Source: Thermomonas fusca DSM 15424 (GTDB taxonomy: Bacteria > Pseudomonadota > Gammaproteobacteria > Xanthomonadales > Xanthomonadaceae). From it: a stretch of 32,711 nucleotides of DNA. The DNA is taken from the NCBI RefSeq assembly GCF_000423885.1, contig NZ_AUIV01000032.1, positions 1 to 32,711 of the forward strand. The letters run 5' to 3'. The notes below the pieces were generated by a model that had not been told where the DNA came from, made no database searches, and worked only from the letters and a program-made list of their open reading frames with translations. Shown here piece after piece: positions 22,687 to 31,116 of the stretch; the first letter of the stretch is position 1; each line of letters opens with the position of its first letter. The translations under genes were made by a program, and so were the position numbers.

Positions 22687-23001
22687 ATGTCCCGACCCTT
22701 CCATCGGATCCTGAAAGCGGCGATGTTCGCCGGCGCGATGGCTCTGTCCCTGCCGGTGCTGGCGGGCAACCCGACCAAGCGCGTCGACCCCGTGTACCCC
22801 GCCGACGCCGCCCGCTCTGGCACCACCGGCTACGTCGAAGTGGAGTACAGCATCGGTCCGGACGGCAAGGTCACCGAGGTGTCGGTGGTCGACGCCAAGC
22901 CGGGCCGCGTGTTCGTGGCCGCTGCAGTGAAGGCGGTCAAGCAGTGGGAGTTCGCCCCCGGCGAAAGCCGCGGCAAGGTGAAGCTGGAGTTCAAGCTCTG
23001 A
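22687..23001 (+). CDS. Small exported TonB-C-terminal-domain protein
   Basis: 104 residues from the ATG at 22687, with GGAG ten bases ahead; longer in-frame starts would bury the signal peptide. Residues 1-26 are a Sec signal (A-M-A-L-S-L-P-V-L-A-G). The remainder is one TonB C-terminal domain: the D-P-V-Y-P-x-x-A start, G-Y-V-E-V-E-Y-S-I-G-P-D-G-K-V and A-V-K-A-V-K-Q-W-E-F-A-P-G. It lacks the membrane anchor and Pro-rich stalk of true TonB, so it cannot transduce proton-motive force by itself; it is probably a free periplasmic protein. It is the only plus-strand gene inside the chemotaxis block, divergent from the receptor's FliA promoter. Confidence 0.83.
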   Translation: MSRPFHRILKAAMFAGAMALSLPVLAGNPTKRVDPVYPADAARSGTTGYVEVEYSIGPDGKVTEVSVVDAKPGRVFVAAAVKAVKQWEFAPGESRGKVKLEFKL

Positions 23002-23039
23002 TCCACCAAGCCGTCGGCTGAGGCCGGCGGCAAAACGCG

Positions 23040-23082
23040 GAAAAAAGAAGAGAACGCGCTGGTTGCCCGCGCGTTCTTTTTT
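23040..23082. terminator. Bidirectional terminator between TonB-like gene and mcp
   Basis: GAACGCGC (23052-23059) pairs with GCGCGTTC (23069-23076); six T follow on the plus strand and a run of A precedes the stem, which reads as T on the minus strand. It ends the convergent genes 22687-23001 and 23163-25238. Confidence 0.8.
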
Positions 23083-23162
23083 CGTGTCTGCAAGGCGGTG
23101 CGCGCGTCTGCGGTCCGGCGGCCCGGGAAACGGACGGCTGTGCCGACCGTTTCCCGATGCGC

Positions 23163-25238
23163 TCAGCGGCGTGTGTTGAACGCGGCGACCAGCCCCACCA
23201 GTTCGTTGGCCTGGTGCTCCATGCTCTGCGCTGCGGCAAATGCCTCTTCGACCAGCGCGGCGTTCTGCTGGGTGCCTTCGTCCATCTGGGTGATGGCCTG
23301 GTTGACCTGCTCGATGCCGGCGCTCTGTTCCTGCGAGGCGGCGGAGATGTCGGCCATGATGTCGGTGACGCGCTTCACGCTGTCGACGATCTCGCCCATG
23401 GTGCGGCCGGCCTGGTCGACCAGGGCGCTGCCGGTTTCCACCTGCGACACCGAGTCGGTGATCAGCTGCTTGATTTCCTTGGCCGCGCCGGCGCTGCGCT
23501 GGGCCAGCGTGCGCACTTCGGCAGCCACCACCGCGAAGCCGCGGCCCTGCTCACCGGCACGCGCGGCTTCCACCGCAGCGTTCAGGGCCAGGATATTGGT
23601 TTGGAAGGCGATGCCGTCGATCACCCCGATGATGTCGGCGATCCGGTGCGAGGACGCGGTGATGCCGCTCATGGTTTCGACCACCTGGCCGACTACCTCG
23701 CCGCCGCGCACCGCCACCCCGGCGGCACCGTGGGCCAGCTGGCTGGCCTGGCGGGCGTTGTCGGCGTTCTGCTTGACGGTGGAGGTGAGCTCTTCCATCG
23801 ACGAGGCGGTTTCTTCCAGCGCCGCCGCCTGCTGCTCGGTCCGGCGCGACAGGTCTTCGTTGCCGCGGGCGATTTCCGAGGCTGAGGCGTTGATCGATTC
23901 GCTGCCGGTGCGGATCTGGCCGACGATGCCGGTGAGATGTTCGACCGTGCGGTTGGTGTCGTTGGCCAGCTCGCCGAAGCGGCCGGGCAGGTGGGTGTCG
24001 ATGCGCCGGGTGAGGTCGCCATCGGCCACCGAGGAGAGCACTTCGCCCACTTCCGACAGGCCGTGGTCGGCGGTGGCCATGAGGTTGTTCAGGGCCTCGA
24101 CCAGCTCGGCATAGACGAACTCGAAGCGGCGGGCGTTGCCCCGCTTGCCGAAATCGCCGGTCACCGCGGCTTCCACCAGCGTCTTGATCTCGGCGTTGAT
24201 CGCCAGCATGCCGGCCTTCACCGCGTCCACGGCTTCGGTCACGCGCGCCTTCTGGCCGGGGTAGCGTTCGATGTCCTCGGCCAGATCGCCGCGGGCGTAC
24301 TGCGCCACGATCCGGATCGCGTTCATCTTGACCTGGATGTGCGCCGCCACCACCGAGTTGATTCCTTCCGCCATCCGCCCATAGGCGCCGCGGAAGCGCG
24401 ACGGGTCGATGCGGAAATCGATGTTGCCGGCGTCGTGCTCGTGTTCCAGCTGGGTCTGGGCGGTGGCGAACTCGCCCAGCGTGGCCACCATGCCGCGCAT
24501 GGCGCGGGCCAGGTCGCCGATTTCGCTGCCGTCGTTGCAGGCGATGCGGCTGTCGAGGTTGCCCTGCGATACCGCGTTGGCCACGCCTACCACCTCGCGC
24601 AGCGGCCGTACGATGGAGCGGCTGATGCCGATCGCCGCAGCGATCGCCAACGCCAGCGCCACTGCCAGCAGCACCGCGATGGCCAGCAGGCTGAGCCGGT
24701 AGCTGCGCTGCTGCGCATCCACCGCTTGGTCCAGCCGCTGCATGTTGTAGTCCAGCAGGCTGCCCAGCTGGTCGGCGGTGGCCTGGCGCAGGTCCGCGGC
24801 CCCCTTGGCCGGAGTCATGTCGCCGACCTTCAATGCCTCAACCAGCTTGCGGCTGTTGTCGAAGTAGCGGTTGGCGCGCGCCATGGTTTCCTTGTACAGG
24901 GTGCGGTCGCGGGCGTCGCTGATCTTGGATTCGTAGGTCTTGGCCAGAGCGAAGAAGGCCTTGCTGCCTTCCGCCAGCTCGCCGGCGTATTCCTGGCGCT
25001 TGGCCGCGTCGTCGGCACTGGCCACCAGACCGCGTTCGCTGACCCGGTATTCGGCCAACATCGTCGCCAGCCGGCCCAGGTCGCGGATCGCCGGCACCGA
25101 CTCGTCGGTGACCTTCTGCACCATGCGCTGGGTGTTGCCCATGCGCAGCGCCGAGAACGCGCCGGTGGCGAAGATCAGGATCGCCAGTGCGGAAAATCCG
25201 ATGGCAAGGCGTTTGCCGATAGTGAGGTTCTGGAGCAT
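23163..25238 (-). CDS. Methyl-accepting chemotaxis protein, 4HB-like sensor, poly-HAMP
   Basis: 691 residues. TM1 at about 11-31, a periplasmic four-helix-bundle-type domain (32-182, M-G-N-T-Q-R-M start, E-R-G-L-V), TM2 183-205. HAMP follows directly (I-V-R-P-L-R-E-V), then further HAMP-like modules: G-N-I-D-F-R-I-D, G-D-L-A-E-D-I-E, G-D-F-G-K-R-G, G-D-L-T-R-R-I-D. The signalling hairpin is nearly the same as in the neighbouring receptors. The C-terminus (A-A-F-N-T-R-R) has no CheR pentapeptide. The gene starts 13 bases after the porin stop, so both are one operon. Ligand unknown; the porin partner hints at a solute that passes it. Confidence 0.92.
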   Translation of the reverse strand: MLQNLTIGKRLAIGFSALAILIFATGAFSALRMGNTQRMVQKVTDESVPAIRDLGRLATMLAEYRVSERGLVASADDAAKRQEYAGELAEGSKAFFALAKTYESKISDARDRTLYKETMARANRYFDNSRKLVEALKVGDMTPAKGAADLRQATADQLGSLLDYNMQRLDQAVDAQQRSYRLSLLAIAVLLAVALALAIAAAIGISRSIVRPLREVVGVANAVSQGNLDSRIACNDGSEIGDLARAMRGMVATLGEFATAQTQLEHEHDAGNIDFRIDPSRFRGAYGRMAEGINSVVAAHIQVKMNAIRIVAQYARGDLAEDIERYPGQKARVTEAVDAVKAGMLAINAEIKTLVEAAVTGDFGKRGNARRFEFVYAELVEALNNLMATADHGLSEVGEVLSSVADGDLTRRIDTHLPGRFGELANDTNRTVEHLTGIVGQIRTGSESINASASEIARGNEDLSRRTEQQAAALEETASSMEELTSTVKQNADNARQASQLAHGAAGVAVRGGEVVGQVVETMSGITASSHRIADIIGVIDGIAFQTNILALNAAVEAARAGEQGRGFAVVAAEVRTLAQRSAGAAKEIKQLITDSVSQVETGSALVDQAGRTMGEIVDSVKRVTDIMADISAASQEQSAGIEQVNQAITQMDEGTQQNAALVEEAFAAAQSMEHQANELVGLVAAFNTRR

Positions 25239-25251
25239 GGGCGATCCCCGG

Positions 25252-26346
25252 TCAGTAGGTGAACTGCAGGCGCAGGCCGGCGGTCAGCGGATCGTTGGCG
25301 ACCCCGCGGCGGTTGCTGTCGTATTGCAGGAGGTTGGCGATCACCCGCACGTTCGGGTGCGGATAGCAGGTGGCGGCCAGGCCCCAGACTTCGGCGCGGC
25401 CGCCGCGCATCGCCGGGCCGTCGTTGAGATCCATCACGCCGTAGCGCAGGGCCAGCTCCCAGCCCACGTGGCCCTTCGGCGAAGCGGCGGTGGCCACGCC
25501 GCGTTTGTAGCTGCGGCCATCGCCGGTGGGCGACCAGGTCACCTGCACGCTGCTGGCGTCGCCGGCCAAGTCTCCGGCGTCGCGGCGCAGGAACACCCGC
25601 GCGGTTTCGGCCTGCAAGGACCAGGCGCCACGCACCCACAGGCCTTCCACCGCAGCGCGGTCGATCCGCTCCACCCCGGAGATACCGCCGGTGGACGCCA
25701 CCCTCAGGTCGCTGAGTACGCTGCCGGCATTGAGGCTGTAGCTGGCGCTGTGGCTGCGCGGCGATTCGCTGGCCAGGCTCAGGCCGACATGCAGGTTTTC
25801 TTGCTTGCCCGAGCGCAGCAGCCAAGTGCCGCGCATGCTGGCGCCCGGCGAATCGCTGGTGCCGTCGAGGCGATGGCCGAACAGCGCGGCGTTGAAGGTG
25901 CCGCGCTTGCCCCAGCGCGCGTATTCCGCGCCGATCCGGCGGCTGATGACGAAGGCGCCGACCGGCGACGCTTCGAGGAAGGCGGTCTGCTTGTCGGCAA
26001 TCGCGTCCTCCAGCGCAAACGGCTGCTTGAACTGGCCAAGCCGGAACGACTGGCCCTCGCCCGGGGTCAATTCAAGATAAGCGTCCGGCGGGGTGCGGTC
26101 GGCGAAGTCGTGATCCACCACCAGCTGCCAGCGCTTGTTGTCGCCCTTGAGCCGGAAGCCCAGCCGCGCGCGGCGGAAGCCGTCCTCGGTCTGCAGCGGG
26201 CCAAGGTTGGAGTCCACCCGCGCCCACTCGTACTGCACGTTGGCGATCGGGGCGATCTCGAACGGCAGGTCGGCCGCGGCGGCAGGTGCGGCGCAGGCGG
26301 CCGCCACGAGGGCGATGAGGGGAACGGGCGGCAGCGGACGGCGCAT
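25252..26346 (-). CDS. OprO/OprP-like outer-membrane porin
   Basis: 364 residues from the ATG at 26346, with GGAG nine bases ahead. Residues 1-24 form a signal peptide (C-A-A-P-A-A-A-A). The mature protein resembles the phosphate-selective porin O/P family: an early F-R-R-A-R-L-G-F segment, L-R-L-G-Q-F-K-Q-P-F-type segment (S-F-R-L-G-Q-F-K-Q-P-F), alternating beta pattern, and a C-terminal aromatic strand ending R-L-Q-F-T-Y, typical of outer-membrane barrels. Substrate may be phosphate or another anion; the family name does not fix it. It precedes an mcp gene by 13 bases and has a FliA-like promoter, so it belongs to the motility regulon. Confidence 0.85.
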   Translation of the reverse strand: MRRPLPPVPLIALVAAACAAPAAAADLPFEIAPIANVQYEWARVDSNLGPLQTEDGFRRARLGFRLKGDNKRWQLVVDHDFADRTPPDAYLELTPGEGQSFRLGQFKQPFALEDAIADKQTAFLEASPVGAFVISRRIGAEYARWGKRGTFNAALFGHRLDGTSDSPGASMRGTWLLRSGKQENLHVGLSLASESPRSHSASYSLNAGSVLSDLRVASTGGISGVERIDRAAVEGLWVRGAWSLQAETARVFLRRDAGDLAGDASSVQVTWSPTGDGRSYKRGVATAASPKGHVGWELALRYGVMDLNDGPAMRGGRAEVWGLAATCYPHPNVRVIANLLQYDSNRRGVANDPLTAGLRLQFTY

Positions 26347-26415
26347 TGGAACTCCGGGCGAAATTGCAGGGACAACTGATCGCCCGTCGGTGCGAAACGG
26401 CAGGGCGCTTTTCCT

Positions 26416-26442
26416 GCTACGGCTGGGGCAGGCGATTCTTGA
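26416..26442 (-). promoter_or_regulatory. FliA (sigma28)-like promoter of the porin-mcp operon
   Basis: Minus strand TCAAGAAT (26442-26435), 11-base spacer, GCCGTAGC (26423-26416). The -35 is identical to that before cheW; the -10 keeps GCCG but diverges after. It is 70 bases before the porin start, in a 236-base gap otherwise without features. Confidence 0.5.
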
Positions 26443-26582
26443 GTGCGCAGGGAGCGGCCGTCGTGCCGCGTGCAGCGGCATGCGACGCGCCGCACGCATC
26501 GCGCTACGCGGATGCCGCTGCCGAAATCGGCGTCAGCCGGGGAGAGGCGCGGCCGGGCGCTGCCCGTGGGGTCGTGCAGGGA

Positions 26583-28778
26583 TCACGCCGCGTTGAATGC
26601 ACCCAACACAGCGTCGTAGTCCAGTTCGGCCGCCCCGGCACGGACGTGGCTGCGCGTGGCGCCCTGCTCCAGCCGGAACACCGCCACCGCGGCGCTGAGC
26701 TGGCGCGCCTGTTCTTCCATCGAGCGGGCGGCCGCGGTGGCTTCTTCCACCAGCGCCGCGTTCTGCTGGGTGGTCTCGTCCATCTGGGTCACCGTGCGGT
26801 TGACCTGCTCGATGCCCGTACTCTGCTCCTGCGAGGCGGCGGAGATGTCGGCCATGATGTCGGTGACGCGCTGCACCGAGGTCACCAGTTCGTGCATGGT
26901 GCTGCCGGCTTGGCGCACCAGCACCGAACCGTCGGTCACCTTGCCCACCGATTCCTCGATCAGCTGCTTGATCTCCTTCGCAGCACCCGCCGAGCGCTGC
27001 GCAAGCGCGCGCACTTCACCGGCCACCACCGCGAAGCCGCGGCCCTGTTCGCCGGCGCGGGCGGCTTCCACCGCCGCGTTCAGCGCCAGGATATTGGTCT
27101 GGAAGGCGATGCCGTCGATCACGCTGATGATGTCGGAGATCTTCTTCGACGAGGCCTCGATCGCGCCCATCGTGGTCACCACCTGCTCGACCACCTGGCC
27201 GCCCTGCGCAGCCACGCCGGCCGCGCCCTGCGCCAGCTGGTTGGCCTGGCGGGCGTTGTCGGCGTTCTGCTTGACAGTGGAGGTGAGCTCTTCCATCGAG
27301 GCGGCGGTTTCCTCCAGCGAGGCCGCCTGCTGCTCGGTGCGGCGCGACAGATCCTCGTTGCCGGCGGCAATCTCGCTGGCGGCTGCGTTGATGTTGCCGG
27401 CGGCCTGCTGGATGCCGGAGACGATTCCGGTGAGCTGGGCCACGGTGGCGTTGGCATCGTCGCGCATGCGCGCGAACACGCCCTGGAAATCGCCATCCAT
27501 GCGCGCGGTGAGGTCGCCACGCGCGATGGCCTGCAGCAGGCCGGAGATCTCGCCGAGGTTGTCGTCGGTGGTCTCCATCAGCCGGTTGAGGCTGAGCATG
27601 ATCTCGCGGAAGTCGTACTGGTAGCTGCCGGCATCGCCGCGCTGGCTGAAATCGCCTTGGGCGGCGGCATCGCTCAACTGGCGGATGCCCTGGCTGATCG
27701 CGCCGAGATTGCGCTTGATGGCAGCCATCGTCTCGGTGATCTCGGCCTTTTCGCCAGGCAGCTGCGGCATGTCCTGGCTGAGGTCGCCGATGGCATAGCG
27801 CTGGGCCAGGCTGATGACCTGCATCTTCACGCCGATATGGTCGCCGACCAGCTGGTTGGTGCCCGCCACCATGGCGCCGTAGTCGCCCGGGAAGGAGGCC
27901 GCATCCATCCGGTAGCTGATCTCGCCCGCCTCGTGCCGGCTGGCCATCTCGTGCTGCGCGGCAAGCACCGCCTGGATGCGGTCCTGCATACCGCGCATGC
28001 TGCCCAGCAGCTGCCCGCATTCGTCACGCGAAGTCTGCACGATCGCGTTGTCCAGCTTGCCGTGGGCGATCGCGTCCGCGACAGACGTAGCCTTGCGCAG
28101 CGGAACGACGATGCGCTGGCCGATCAGCCAGCCAAGCGCGAACACCAGCACCACCAGGATGCCGCCAGCCACTGTCATCACGCCGGTGAAGCGCCAGGCC
28201 TGCGCCTGCACGTCGTCCATGTACACGCCGGTGGCTACCACCCAGTTCCACGGCTGGAACAGCCGGGCGTAGGCCATCTTCAGTACCGGCTCGTCACCGT
28301 GGCCGGGCTTGGCCCAGTGGTAGGTGGTGAAGCCGTCGCCGTTGCGGACCGATGCCAGCTGGTCGTAGAACAGGCGGTCGCCGTGGTCGGTCCGGTAGTC
28401 CTTAAGGTCCTGTCCGATCAGGTCCTTGCGCAGCGGGTGCATCAGCATCCGGTTGCCGGTGTCGAGGACGTAGAAGTAGTTGTCGTTGTCGTCCGTGTGC
28501 ATCGTGGCCAGTGCGGCCAACGCCTGCTGCTGCGCATCCTTCAGCGGAAGCTGGCCGCTCTCGGCCAGCTGCTGGTAATGGGTCAGCACGCTGCTGGCCA
28601 GCTGCACGCGGATGTCCAACGCGATCTTGCGGGTGTTGTTGACGTCCAGGTACTGGAAACGCGCCGCGGTCACCGCGACGGCGATCACCCCGATCGCGCT
28701 GATCAGCGTGAGCAGGATCAGCTTGCGCTGGACCGAGAGGTTGGCGAGCTTGTTCGAGAGCGAAGCAATGAGGCTCAT
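26583..28778 (-). CDS. Methyl-accepting chemotaxis protein, sCache sensor, poly-HAMP
   Basis: 731 residues. TM1 19-38, a periplasmic single Cache (Cache_2) domain at about 40-192, TM2 198-219. Cache hallmarks are Y-F-Y-V-L-D-T-G at 101-108, H-P at 114-115, G-x-D-L at 122-125, H-W-A-K-P-G at 154-159 and P-W-N-W-V-V-A-T-G-V-Y-M-D-D at 176-189. Such domains often bind small carboxylates. HAMP-like modules follow (G-K-L-D-N-A-I, G-E-I-S-Y-R-M-D, G-D-L-S-Q-D-M, G-D-F-S-Q-R-G, G-D-L-T-A-R-M-D). The signalling hairpin is nearly identical to the receptor at 19751-22459. The C-terminus lacks a pentapeptide. It is 50 bases downstream of cheW in the same unit. Confidence 0.92.
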   Translation of the reverse strand: MSLIASLSNKLANLSVQRKLILLTLISAIGVIAVAVTAARFQYLDVNNTRKIALDIRVQLASSVLTHYQQLAESGQLPLKDAQQQALAALATMHTDDNDNYFYVLDTGNRMLMHPLRKDLIGQDLKDYRTDHGDRLFYDQLASVRNGDGFTTYHWAKPGHGDEPVLKMAYARLFQPWNWVVATGVYMDDVQAQAWRFTGVMTVAGGILVVLVFALGWLIGQRIVVPLRKATSVADAIAHGKLDNAIVQTSRDECGQLLGSMRGMQDRIQAVLAAQHEMASRHEAGEISYRMDAASFPGDYGAMVAGTNQLVGDHIGVKMQVISLAQRYAIGDLSQDMPQLPGEKAEITETMAAIKRNLGAISQGIRQLSDAAAQGDFSQRGDAGSYQYDFREIMLSLNRLMETTDDNLGEISGLLQAIARGDLTARMDGDFQGVFARMRDDANATVAQLTGIVSGIQQAAGNINAAASEIAAGNEDLSRRTEQQAASLEETAASMEELTSTVKQNADNARQANQLAQGAAGVAAQGGQVVEQVVTTMGAIEASSKKISDIISVIDGIAFQTNILALNAAVEAARAGEQGRGFAVVAGEVRALAQRSAGAAKEIKQLIEESVGKVTDGSVLVRQAGSTMHELVTSVQRVTDIMADISAASQEQSTGIEQVNRTVTQMDETTQQNAALVEEATAAARSMEEQARQLSAAVAVFRLEQGATRSHVRAGAAELDYDAVLGAFNAA

Positions 28779-28828
28779 GCGATGTCCAGGGCGGGTGGAG
28801 TGCGTCGGGCAGGCCCGGCGACGCGTGT

Positions 28829-29344
28829 TCAGGCGGCCTGTGCGGCGGCGCTGTCGACCACCAGCCCCATCTCCGTGCTGGTCATCAGGCCCTCGATGTC
28901 GAGCAGGATCAGCATGCGTTCGTCCAGCGCACCGATCCCGGTGAGGAAGCGGCGGTCAATGCCAGTCCCGACCTCGGGCATCGCGCGGATCTGCTCGGCA
29001 GTCAGCTGCACCACGTCGGACACGCTGTCCACCACCATGCCCACCACGCGGTCGGCCACGTTGAGGACGATCATCACGGTCAGTGCGTCGACCTTGGCTT
29101 CGAGGCGGAACTTCACCCGCATGTCGATCACCGGCACGATGGTGCCGCGCAGGTTGATCACGCCCTTGATGTAGTCCGGCGCATCCGGCAGGCGGGTGAC
29201 CGCGTCGTAACCGCGGATCTCCTGCACCTTCAGGATGTCCACCCCGTATTCCTCCTGACCCAGGGTAAAGGTGAGGAATTCGCCGGCGGTGGCGGCCTTG
29301 GCGGCGGTGCTGGTGGCGGATTGCGGTGCGGCGGGGCTAGTCAT
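28829..29344 (-). CDS. cheW: Chemotaxis coupling protein CheW
   Basis: 171 residues. After an Ala/Thr-rich N-terminus of about 20 residues the CheW fold runs 21-160: F-L-T-F-T-L-G-Q-E-E-Y-G-V-D-I, V-Q-E-I-R-G-Y, R-L-P-D-A-P-D-Y-I-K-G-V-I-N-L-R-G-T-I-V-P-V-I-D and V-V-D-S-V-S-D-V. These match the segments that join CheA to receptor tips. It is the first gene of a unit with the sCache receptor and is preceded by a FliA-like promoter. No cheA is in the window, so it must serve a kinase encoded elsewhere. Confidence 0.95.
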   Translation of the reverse strand: MTSPAAPQSATSTAAKAATAGEFLTFTLGQEEYGVDILKVQEIRGYDAVTRLPDAPDYIKGVINLRGTIVPVIDMRVKFRLEAKVDALTVMIVLNVADRVVGMVVDSVSDVVQLTAEQIRAMPEVGTGIDRRFLTGIGALDERMLILLDIEGLMTSTEMGLVVDSAAAQAA

Positions 29345-29376
29345 GGAATATCCGGGTCATGGTCTTGGCAGTCATG

Positions 29377-29403
29377 TCATCGGCCGGCCGCGGCGATTCT
29401 TGA
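29377..29403 (-). promoter_or_regulatory. FliA (sigma28)-like promoter of cheW-mcp
   Basis: Minus strand TCAAGAAT (29403-29396), 11-base spacer, GCCGATGA (29384-29377), close to TAAAGTTT-N11-GCCGATAA. It lies 33 bases before the cheW start. The remainder of the 275-base divergent region (29345-29619) holds a GGGCCCGCGCCGGTGCGGGC hairpin at about 29441-29462 and no gene. Confidence 0.7.
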
Positions 29404-29619
29404 ATCATCCCGGCAACCGTGGAACTCTTGATTGCGGTCAAGGGGCCCGCGCCGGTGCGGGCCTAGGCTCAGGCTGGCCGCGGGGTGGCACATCCGGCGG
29501 CGTCTACAGGGGAAGCACTTGGGCAGCAGACCGGCATTCACACGCGGTATCCGCAGGCGCTTTCCCGCGCAGGCCCTGCTATTGCCTAGGAACACGGTCG
29601 TCGGCGCGGTGCGGGCCGC

Positions 29620-31077
29620 ATGAACCTCGACTTCGTCCAGAGCCGCTGGGCCATGCGTGGCTACCGGCTGTATTCGCGCCTGGCCAGCCTGCTGATGGTC
29701 GTCGTGGGCCTGGGCAGCAGCGTGGAATGGGCGTTGCGCACCAACCTGGTGCCCGATCTGGGCGGCCGCGACATCCGCCTGACCGCTGCGTTCTGCGTGC
29801 TGCTGTCGGGGCTGGCGCTGGCGGCCATGGCAACCGACCGCCGCTGGGTCCGGCGCCTCGCCAGCCTGCTGTGCGTGCTCATGATCGGGCTGGCGGCCAA
29901 CTCGCTGCTGGAATACGGCAGCAGCGGCTACCGCGGCATCGCTGCGTGGCTCGACGGCGCCTTTGGCGAAGGCCTGCGGCCGCCAACGCGGATGGCGGAA
30001 CTGGCGGCCTGCGGCTTCCTGTTGTTGGGCGGGCAGGGGCTGCTGATCCTGAATGGTCGCGCGCTGGTGCTGCGTGAGCTGTTCGGACTGGGCGTGCTGG
30101 CGATCGCGATGGCCAGCCTGGCCTCGTTCGCCTTCGTGCTGGCGCAGCAGGGCGAAAGCCTGCTGGAGCGCTTGCCGATTCTCACCGGCGTGCTGATGCT
30201 GGTTGGCACGCTGGGGTGGATGTCGTCGGTGCCAACCACCGGGCTGACCCGGGTCAGCACCGCCGCCACGCTGGGTGGCGTGCTGGCCCGCAGCCTGCTG
30301 CTGCCTGCGCTGCTGCTGCCGCTGGTCTACACCTTTGCGTTCAAGTTGCTGGAGACGCGCCTGGGCGTGCCGCAGATGGTCGCGTCCACCCTCGGCGCGG
30401 TCTTCACGGGTGGCTCGCTGGCCTGGATGATCTGGCTGGTGGCGTCATTGCTGGATCGCAGCGAACGCCTGCGGGAAGCGTCGCTGCGGCTGCGCGCCGC
30501 CGCCGACACCGACGCCCTGACGGGGCTGGGAAATCGCCGCAAGCTGGATGACGTGCTGGCGGGCTTGCTGCACGCGGATCGCCGGCAGCGGGTGCCGTTC
30601 TCGCTGCTGATGCTGGACCTGGATCACTTCAAGCCCTACAACGATGCCTTCGGCCATCAGGCCGGGGACGATGCCCTGCGCGAGATCGGCCGGCTGCTGC
30701 GGGCCACGCTGCGCCCGGAAGACGCGGCCTTCCGCTATGGCGGCGAGGAATTCGTGCTGGTGATCCACGGCATCCACCTGCACCAGCTGCCGGCGATTGC
30801 CGAGCGCGTGCTGCACGCCGTCCGCGCCAACGACTGGCCGCTGCGGCCGCTCACCACCAGCATCGGTGGCGCCGAGGCCTGCGATGCCGATGTGTCGGCA
30901 GAGTCCCTGTTGCAGCGGGCCGATGCCGCGCTGTACCGGGCCAAGCACAACGGGCGCGACCGCTTCGAGAGGACCGGCTGCGCGGAATGCCTGGCCGGCG
31001 CCAGCGGGCTGGAATCGATGCAGGCGCGCAGCTGGGAACAGCCGCCGCCCGGATGCCGCGCGGCCAGCCAGGCTTGA
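29620..31077 (+). CDS. Membrane-bound diguanylate cyclase (GGDEF)
   Basis: 485 residues. About eight hydrophobic segments fill residues 20-280 (for example 21-36, 55-71, 80-95, 128-145, 152-175, 188-203, 224-243, 257-277), an integral sensor region I cannot match to a named domain. A short linker leads to the GGDEF domain (295-455) with D-A-L-T-G-L-G-N-R-R, D-L-D-H-F-K-P-Y-N-D and an intact G-G-E-E-F at 374-378. The inhibitory site R-P-E-D (365-368) is five residues before it, so product feedback is expected. It should make c-di-GMP, opposite to the EAL protein of the chemotaxis block. It is divergent from cheW. Confidence 0.9.
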   Translation: MNLDFVQSRWAMRGYRLYSRLASLLMVVVGLGSSVEWALRTNLVPDLGGRDIRLTAAFCVLLSGLALAAMATDRRWVRRLASLLCVLMIGLAANSLLEYGSSGYRGIAAWLDGAFGEGLRPPTRMAELAACGFLLLGGQGLLILNGRALVLRELFGLGVLAIAMASLASFAFVLAQQGESLLERLPILTGVLMLVGTLGWMSSVPTTGLTRVSTAATLGGVLARSLLLPALLLPLVYTFAFKLLETRLGVPQMVASTLGAVFTGGSLAWMIWLVASLLDRSERLREASLRLRAAADTDALTGLGNRRKLDDVLAGLLHADRRQRVPFSLLMLDLDHFKPYNDAFGHQAGDDALREIGRLLRATLRPEDAAFRYGGEEFVLVIHGIHLHQLPAIAERVLHAVRANDWPLRPLTTSIGGAEACDADVSAESLLQRADAALYRAKHNGRDRFERTGCAECLAGASGLESMQARSWEQPPPGCRAASQA

Positions 31078-31106
31078 CCTGCGCCGACGCCGGTTGCCGG
31101 CGCAGG
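31078..31106. terminator. Hairpin between convergent genes
   Basis: CCTGCGCCG (31078-31086) pairs with CGGCGCAGG (31098-31106) in the 39-base gap between the convergent cyclase and isovaleryl-CoA dehydrogenase genes. There is no T-tract, so it may act as a weak or factor-dependent terminator. Confidence 0.4.
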
Positions 31107-31116
31107 CGGGCGTGCC

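Noticed and set aside
26346..29174. 942-residue plus-strand open frame across the sCache receptor
   Set aside because: Long only because the antisense of GC-rich receptor genes seldom yields stops; similar shadows lie opposite each mcp gene.
29345..29619. Second FliA-type site (GTCAAGG) for the diguanylate cyclase on the plus strand
   Set aside because: The only GCC-containing -10 candidate is 18 bases after TCAAG, too far for sigma28.
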